Part shown: positions 43,842 through 48,562 of the stretch, piece by piece
Numbering within the stretch: the first letter of the stretch is position 1
How the letters are laid out: every line of letters starts with the position of its first letter
Source: Lysobacterales bacterium
GTDB taxonomy: Bacteria > Pseudomonadota > Gammaproteobacteria > Xanthomonadales > SZUA-36
Direction: 5' to 3'
NCBI GenBank assembly: GCA_029287515.1
Contig: JARFQZ010000110.1
Span: 1 to 48,562, forward strand
DNA: 48,562 nt
Made by a program: the position numbers and the translations under genes
The notes under the pieces: model-generated
Databases searched by the model: none
What the model was told of the DNA's origin: nothing
What the model saw: the letters and a program-made list of their open reading frames with translations, nothing else

Positions 43842-44726
43842 ATGGCCTTACCTTCCGTTTACCTTGTCGACGCCAGTGTGTACATTTTTCGCGCCTGGTT
43901 TTCCATGCCGGATGATTTTGTCAACAGCCGGGGTGAGCCGACCAATGCGGTCTATGGTTTTTCCGGGTTCCTGTGCAACCTGCTGGAGCAGACGGGTGCG
44001 GAGCACGTTGCCGTGGCCTTCGACGAGTCTTTGTCCAAGAGTTACCGCAACGAGATCTACCCGGAATACAAGGCGAACCGGGACCCAGCCCCCGAAGAAT
44101 TGAAACGCCAGTTTTCCTGGGCCCGGGCGGTTGCGGAAGCCATGGGTCTGCAATGCTATGCCGATGACCGCTACGAGGCCGACGACCTGATCGGAACGCT
44201 GGCCGAGTACTGGCGGGCCAGGGGCCACCCCATCTGCGTGGTGACCTCCGACAAAGACCTCGCACAACTGGTGGGCGAGCAGGATTACTGGTGGGATTTC
44301 TCCAGGAACCAGAAACTCAACGCAAAACAGCTGACCGAAAAGTTTGGTGTCATGCCGGAACAGATGGCTGATTACCTGGCCCTGACCGGTGACTCGGTTG
44401 ACAACATTCCCGGTGTTCCGGGGGTCGGGCCAAAGTCAGCCTCGGCCCTGCTGGGGCATTTCGGAAGCCTGGACACGCTTTACGAACGCCTCGACGAAGT
44501 GCAGCACCTGGGCATTCGCGGTGCGAAATCGCTCCAGAAAAAGCTGACTGATCACCGGGAGGCTGCAGAGCTGGCAAAAAAACTGACCGTCATCGAAAAA
44601 AGCGTGGAATCAGCGCTCGCCTCTCCTGAGCTGGGGCGCAGCGTGGTCGACGAAGCAAAACTTAATCGTTTGTTCGATGAACTGTCTTTCGGCGGCATGC
44701 TGCGCCAGCGATGTTTGAGAGCCTGA
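43842..44726 (+). CDS. 5'-3' exonuclease/flap endonuclease family protein
   Basis: A 294-residue protein like the 5'-nuclease domain of DNA polymerase I. Acidic metal ligands lie in VYLVDASVYIFR, VAFDES, RYEADDLIGTLA and VVTSDKDLAQLV. The helix-hairpin-helix is GDSVDNIPGVPGVGPKSASALL. It lacks polymerase and 3'-5' exonuclease domains, so it is a stand-alone enzyme, longer than Xni of E. coli (about 250 residues). A TTG precedes ATG 43842. Confidence 0.9.
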   Translation: MALPSVYLVDASVYIFRAWFSMPDDFVNSRGEPTNAVYGFSGFLCNLLEQTGAEHVAVAFDESLSKSYRNEIYPEYKANRDPAPEELKRQFSWARAVAEAMGLQCYADDRYEADDLIGTLAEYWRARGHPICVVTSDKDLAQLVGEQDYWWDFSRNQKLNAKQLTEKFGVMPEQMADYLALTGDSVDNIPGVPGVGPKSASALLGHFGSLDTLYERLDEVQHLGIRGAKSLQKKLTDHREAAELAKKLTVIEKSVESALASPELGRSVVDEAKLNRLFDELSFGGMLRQRCLRA

Positions 44727-44732
44727 GAAGAT

Positions 44733-44786
44733 GAGTCTCTCTTCCCTGCTCCCGCATTCTGCGGAAGGCGGCTGCGCTCGACGGCG
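44733..44786 (+). repeat. Dispersed palindromic element, copy B
   Basis: Inverted copy of the 40759 element. The core CTCCCGC-ATTCT-GCGGAAG keeps the stem while the loop differs from copy A. Outer blocks CTTCCCTGCTCCCGC and CTCGACGGCG are conserved. A second perfect hairpin (GTCCGC-TAT-GCGGAC, 44794-44808) follows. All lie between convergent genes. Confidence 0.65.
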
Positions 44787-44793
44787 TTGATGA

Positions 44794-44808
44794 GTCCGCT
44801 ATGCGGAC
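44794..44808. repeat. Perfect short hairpin beside copy B
   Basis: GTCCGC, loop TAT, GCGGAC. No T-run follows on either strand, so it is not a standard terminator by itself. It may be part of a compound palindromic unit with copy B. Confidence 0.5.
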
Positions 44809-44831
44809 ATACTGAGTCTCGCGTCGGCGAG

Positions 44832-45446
44832 TCAGGTCAGGAGTTGGCGGCCGGCTTCTACACGTTTTCGAAGCAGGCTGTTGCGCGGGAAGTGGGCCAG
44901 CAGGAAATCCATCTGGTCAGCCAGGATCTGACGGCCCTGAAGGTAAACATACTCCGCGTGTGTCGGGGTAAACGGAATGGCGAGCAGTTCCATTCCGGCC
45001 TGTTCCGGTGTTCTGCCGGCCTTGTGATTGTTGCATCGCTTGCAGGCGGTCACCACGTTACCCCAGGTGTCCAGGCCGTTCTGGCTCAGCGGTTTGACAT
45101 GGTCGCGTGACAAGAGGGCGTTGGGAAATTGCTCGCCGCAATACAGGCATAATGACTGATCCCGCCGGAACAGGGCCTTGTTGCTCAACGGCGGGGTGTA
45201 AGATTTCGAAAACAGGTGGGTATGCGGATGGTGACCGTAACTGGCGATGATTGCGTTGACGTCGATTACGCTTTGGACACCGGAACGGGCGTTGATACCG
45301 CCGTGTATGCGGTACAAAGTCCGGCCCAGCGAATAACTTACCTGTCCCAGGAAAATGAGCCGGACGGCATCCTGGTAGCCGATCCATTCAAGCGGCATGC
45401 CGGCGACGTCTGTTCTGAGTACTTGTTGTTGGAGGTCCCTGTCCAT
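44832..45446 (-). CDS. HNH endonuclease-domain protein
   Basis: A 204-residue protein. The N-terminal half (LRTDVAGMPLEWIGYQDAVRLI) is typical of one HNH subgroup. The HNH core is at about residues 105-150: CLYCGEQFPNALLSRDHVKPLSQ, then GNVVTACKRCNNHKAGRTPEQAG, with two CxxC pairs for zinc and the catalytic His in RDHV. No restriction, toxin or phage partner is nearby, so it is a solitary chromosomal gene of unknown role. ATG 45446 is used; TTG 45458 is the upstream option. Confidence 0.8.
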   Translation of the reverse strand: MDRDLQQQVLRTDVAGMPLEWIGYQDAVRLIFLGQVSYSLGRTLYRIHGGINARSGVQSVIDVNAIIASYGHHPHTHLFSKSYTPPLSNKALFRRDQSLCLYCGEQFPNALLSRDHVKPLSQNGLDTWGNVVTACKRCNNHKAGRTPEQAGMELLAIPFTPTHAEYVYLQGRQILADQMDFLLAHFPRNSLLRKRVEAGRQLLT

Positions 45447-45453
45447 CCTGCGA

Positions 45454-45467
45454 CACAATATATTGTG
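45454..45467. promoter_or_regulatory. Perfect 14-base palindrome upstream of the HNH gene
   Basis: CACAATATATTGTG is an exact inverted repeat seven bases upstream of the HNH ATG and 76 bases upstream of the divergent protease gene. Its form suits a dimeric repressor operator. The adjacent AT-rich stretch to 45515 probably holds the protease promoter. Confidence 0.4.
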
Positions 45468-45543
45468 CTTTTATTTCAATTTTATTGCTATATATCCGGT
45501 TTTAATACAAATGGCAAGTAGTATACGCCCGGGAGACGACATC

Positions 45544-46908
45544 GTGCATTTTTCATTCAAACAGCAAATCAGGCTGTTTTCACTGGCCCTGCTGATCATG
45601 GCGGCAGAAATTTCCTTTGCCGCGCTTCCCGCTTCGGCAGATGGTGAGCCATTACCTTCGCTTGCGCCGGTATTGGAAAAAGTCACGCCTTCAGTGGTCA
45701 ATATTTATACGCAGACCCGGGTTCGTGTGCGCAGTCCGCTGATGGAAGACCCGTTTTTCAGGCGTTTCTTCAACATACCGGACCGCCCCCGGGAACGCAT
45801 TTCACAGAGCCTGGGTTCGGGGGTGATCGTCGATGGAAGCAAGGGATATGTCCTGACCAATTTCCACGTTATTGCCGGTGCGGACGACATCTCTGTCACG
45901 CTCTCGGACGGGCGGAGTTTCGACGCGGAATTGATCGGCGCAGACCGCGACACGGACCTGGCAATGGTCCGAATCCCGGCAGAAGATTTACAGGCGATTC
46001 CTTTTGCCGATTCAAGCAAGCTGAGAGTTGGGGATTTCGTGGTCGCGGTCGGTAATCCATTCGGGTTGGGGCAAACCGTCACCTCCGGAATCGTGAGCGC
46101 TCTGGGACGGGCAGGCATTCGCGGGCTCGAGTTCCAGAATTTCATTCAAACCGATGCATCGATCAACCCGGGTAATTCGGGTGGTGCCCTGATCAACCTG
46201 AGGGGAGACCTGGTGGGCATCAACAGCGCGATTTTCACACCAAGCGGGGGCAATGTGGGCATCGGGTTTGCGATTCCTTCTGCAATGGCCCGCTACGTGA
46301 TGAATCAGCTGGCGGAGTTTGGTGAAGTACGTCGGGGTACGCTGGGTATCTCGGTGCAGGACCTGACCGGCGAACTGGCCGGTGCGTTCGACCTGGAAAA
46401 GGGCCGGGGTGTGCTGGTGGCCGAAGTTGCGGAAAAATCAGGTGCCGACAAGGCGGGTCTGAGGGCCGGTGACGTCATACTCTCCATCGCCGGGTACTCA
46501 GCCAGAAATGCACAGGAATTCCATAATTATGAAGGCCAGTTCCCGGTCGGTGAAAAACTGGAGTTGGAAATTCTCAGGGACGGCCGGGAGAAAACCCTGA
46601 AGGTCGAGGTCGAAGAGCTCAGGTCGGTTGACGGTGAGCAGGTTGACCGCAGGCTTGCCGGTGGCCGGTTCGAGGAGTTGCCGTTAAAGCAGCGCACAAC
46701 CCGGATCAGGGGCGTGCTTCTGTCCAGCCTGGAACCGGAGACCCAGCTGGCGCGCCGGGGGCTGCGCCCGGGGGACATCGTCACCGGTTGCAACCGCATG
46801 AGCATCCAGGACCTGGACGAATTCGAGGATGTTATCAAGTCGGTGCGCGGGAGCCTGTTTCTCGAGGTGCGCCGCCAGGGTAACGATTACGTCGTCCGGC
46901 TGGACTGA
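45544..46908 (+). CDS. degQ: Periplasmic Do-type serine protease (DegQ/HtrA family)
   Basis: A 454-residue protein with signal peptide (cut near ADG). The trypsin-like domain has the catalytic triad His108 (LTNFHVIAG), Asp138 (RDTDLAMV) and Ser212 (NPGNSGGAL). Two PDZ domains follow, at about residues 265-350 and 385-450, so it is DegP/DegQ-like rather than single-PDZ DegS. It degrades misfolded periplasmic proteins. GTG 45544 is preferred over ATG 45511 because GGGAGA lies eight bases upstream and the signal peptide then starts properly. Confidence 0.92.
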   Translation: MHFSFKQQIRLFSLALLIMAAEISFAALPASADGEPLPSLAPVLEKVTPSVVNIYTQTRVRVRSPLMEDPFFRRFFNIPDRPRERISQSLGSGVIVDGSKGYVLTNFHVIAGADDISVTLSDGRSFDAELIGADRDTDLAMVRIPAEDLQAIPFADSSKLRVGDFVVAVGNPFGLGQTVTSGIVSALGRAGIRGLEFQNFIQTDASINPGNSGGALINLRGDLVGINSAIFTPSGGNVGIGFAIPSAMARYVMNQLAEFGEVRRGTLGISVQDLTGELAGAFDLEKGRGVLVAEVAEKSGADKAGLRAGDVILSIAGYSARNAQEFHNYEGQFPVGEKLELEILRDGREKTLKVEVEELRSVDGEQVDRRLAGGRFEELPLKQRTTRIRGVLLSSLEPETQLARRGLRPGDIVTGCNRMSIQDLDEFEDVIKSVRGSLFLEVRRQGNDYVVRLD

Positions 46909-46959
46909 ACGATGCAATGCCGTAGAATCTGATTTATGCTCCATGCACGTTTATGAAGA

Positions 46960-48351
46960 GTGATCAGCATCGTGTGTTACCTGTCGAATCAACAACTGAA
47001 GGATGACCAGCAAGCTGTCCCGCTGTTGCCCGTAAACAAGGGGCGTTTTGAAGTGTGGAAGGCTTCAGCTTCCCCGGCTCACCTGCAATGGGTGGAGAAC
47101 TCGGGCTTTACCGCAACCGCAGGCCAGTCATGCGGTTTACCGGGGGCCAATGGTGAACTGGAGGCTTACCTGGTTGGCGTGAAGGACTCGGGTTTTCTCT
47201 ACAGCCTTTCCAGTCATGCCAATCGCCTGCCTCCGGGAATCTATCGCCTGGAATCAGACTGGTCGCGCGGGGATCGCATCCAGGCCTGCCTTGGTTGGGG
47301 GCTGGCGCTCTACAAGTTTGACCGGTACAAGGGCAATGAAAAACCGGCGCCGTCACTCGTGCTGGACGCAGACGTGGATGAAGCAGTCAGGTCTTTGCAT
47401 GCGGCGCAGTGCCTGGTCAGGGACCTGGTCAATACACCGACCGAACACATGGGCCCTTCCCAGCTGGCCGATGCTGTCGTTAAAGAAGCCGACCGGTTCC
47501 AGGCGCAGACGCACATTGTCGCCGGTGAGGATTTGCTGACGGGCAATTTTCCAGCCATTCATGCCGTGGGCCGTGCTTCCACCCGGGAGCCCCGCCTGAT
47601 CGAGATGAACTGGGGCGAGGAAGATGCTCCGCTGGTGGTGCTGGTGGGCAAAGGCGTCTGTTTCGACACGGGTGGCCTGGACCTGAAATCGGCCGCCGGC
47701 ATGGCCTTGATGAAAAAAGACATGGGTGGCGCCGCGCATGCGCTCGCACTCGCCCGGCTGATGATGGAAAACCGTTTGCCTGTCCGGGTGAAGGTGCTTA
47801 TTTCGGCGGTAGAAAATTCTGTTTCCGGCAACGCTTACCGGCCCGGAGACATCATTCCGACCCGTAAAGGCCTCTCGGTGGAGATTGGCAATACCGATGC
47901 GGAGGGGCGCGTCGTGTTGTCCGACGCGCTGGCCCTTGCCTGTGAATCTTCACCGGACCTGGTGATTGATTTCGCAACCCTGACCGGTGCGGCCAGGATC
48001 GCGTTAGGCCCCGATCTGATGCCGGTGTTCAGTAACCGGGACGAGGTGGCGCAACAAATTCGGCAGGCCGGTGAAGAAGTCGAAGACCCGATGTGGGTCA
48101 TGCCGTTGTTCCAGCCTTACCGGAAACTGATCGAGAGCCCGATAGCGGATATCAACAACAGCGGCAAGAGTTCCTACGGCGGCTGTATCACGGCGGCGCT
48201 TTTTCTCGAGCATTTCGTCGAGCCGGACATTCCCTGGGTTCACATCGATACGTTCGCGTGGAACCAGAGTGACCGGCCGGGGCGGCCGCAGGGTGGCGAA
48301 GCGCTGAGCCTGCGGGCAGTGTATCGATACCTGCAAACCAGGTACGGTTAA
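46960..48351 (+). CDS. Leucyl aminopeptidase (M17) family protein
   Basis: A 463-residue M17 metallopeptidase. The C-terminal catalytic half has VGKGVCFDTGGLDLKSAAGM, MKKDMGGAA and NTDAEGRVVLSDALALA, covering the two-zinc Lys/Asp/Glu ligands, and the late YGGCITAALFLEHFV. The N-terminal half is a divergent substrate-positioning domain. It cleaves N-terminal residues from peptides in the cytoplasm. Start is GTG 46960; GTG 46972 is equally possible. It ends directly against the convergent regulator gene. Confidence 0.9.
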   Translation: MISIVCYLSNQQLKDDQQAVPLLPVNKGRFEVWKASASPAHLQWVENSGFTATAGQSCGLPGANGELEAYLVGVKDSGFLYSLSSHANRLPPGIYRLESDWSRGDRIQACLGWGLALYKFDRYKGNEKPAPSLVLDADVDEAVRSLHAAQCLVRDLVNTPTEHMGPSQLADAVVKEADRFQAQTHIVAGEDLLTGNFPAIHAVGRASTREPRLIEMNWGEEDAPLVVLVGKGVCFDTGGLDLKSAAGMALMKKDMGGAAHALALARLMMENRLPVRVKVLISAVENSVSGNAYRPGDIIPTRKGLSVEIGNTDAEGRVVLSDALALACESSPDLVIDFATLTGAARIALGPDLMPVFSNRDEVAQQIRQAGEEVEDPMWVMPLFQPYRKLIESPIADINNSGKSSYGGCITAALFLEHFVEPDIPWVHIDTFAWNQSDRPGRPQGGEALSLRAVYRYLQTRYG

Positions 48352-48562
48352 TCAACGGTTCGGGGGGGGAGGGGCTACCGATTCCCTGATGACGAGTTTG
48401 TGCGGGACGATTTCGGGCTCTGTATTGACGCTTCTTCCTTCTTCAATTTCCCTGAACAGCCGGCGCATGACGCGCTCTCCGATCAAGTGGGCGGGTTGGT
48501 GAATGGTAGTCAGGGGCGGATCAAGAATTGCAGCGTAGCGGATATCGTCAAATCCGACCACC
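48352..48562 (-). CDS. LacI-family transcriptional regulator, C-terminal fragment (cut by window edge)
   Basis: Only the last 69 codons are inside the window. VVGFDDIRYAAILDPPLTTIHQP, the helix GERVMRRLFREIEEG and PHKLVIRESVAPP match the end of LacI/GalR sugar-responsive repressors. The DNA-binding part and effector pocket lie outside, so the target cannot be stated. Confidence 0.85.
   Translation of the reverse strand, partial: VVGFDDIRYAAILDPPLTTIHQPAHLIGERVMRRLFREIEEGRSVNTEPEIVPHKLVIRESVAPPPPNR

Noticed and set aside
44832..45446. HNH gene as part of a defence island or mobile element
   Set aside because: Neighbours are housekeeping genes, with no integrase, methylase, toxin or phage gene in the window.
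1..48562. CRISPR arrays, tRNA or rRNA genes, insertion sequences
   Set aside because: Reading the intergenic regions shows no regular repeat-spacer array, no cloverleaf-like sequence and no transposase frame.

Overview
The window is chromosomal DNA from a Gram-negative gammaproteobacterium. The evidence is a porin, many Sec signal peptides, TonB, NhaB, ErpA, AmpE and a type IV pilus (Chp-type) chemosensory cluster beside gshB and a tonB gene, as in Pseudomonas and Xanthomonas relatives. Housekeeping genes dominate (metK, ahcY, metF, trmB, rsmE, ruvX, nudC, nudE, cysQ). The genus cannot be named from sequence alone; an uncultured marine or sediment lineage is a guess. I see no rRNA, tRNA, CRISPR, phage or insertion sequence. 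No gene-free stretch exceeds about 230 bases.

Layout. 40-2287: porin and a GNAT acetyltransferase. 2407-5723: the most interesting locus, an exported SBP56-type methanethiol oxidase (mtoX) translationally coupled to one gene that fuses a SCO/SenC copper-chaperone domain to a MauG/cytochrome c peroxidase-like dihaem domain. 5861-7795: an exported M23 peptidase-fold protein with a duplicated C-terminal domain. 7812-14236: a tight minus-strand run of DUF6776, erpA, nudC, ampE, btuF-like, DUF819 permease and exported amidohydrolase. 14364-16525: an IMPase-family phosphatase, nudE and cysQ as an overlapping operon, divergent from rsmE. 17271-26257: pilG, pilI, pilJ, chpA and a CheW-like gene. 26482-30920: gshB and tonB, facing yqgE-ruvX-hypoxanthine-DNA glycosylase-LOG-VOC. 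30947-36649: trmB and an SLC13 permease, small genes, gloA and nhaB. 36831-40298: the activated methyl cycle operon metK-ahcY-metF. 40390-48562: a small Cys-rich exported protein, an Ntn hydrolase with a Nudix gene, a beta-propeller protein with a flap-type nuclease, an HNH protein, a DegQ-like protease, an M17 aminopeptidase and the end of a LacI-type regulator.

How the parts may work together. MtoX is known from its family to oxidise methanethiol to formaldehyde, H2S and H2O2 in the periplasm using copper. The fused partner plausibly supplies copper and an oxidative maturation step. The Chp cluster would control twitching motility, and the neighbouring tonB resembles Pseudomonas tonB3 in position. 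metK-ahcY-metF makes S-adenosylmethionine, removes S-adenosylhomocysteine and supplies methyl-tetrahydrofolate.

A short palindromic element occurs in three convergent intergenic gaps (near 7795, 40759 and 44733). It is the clearest non-coding pattern in the window.
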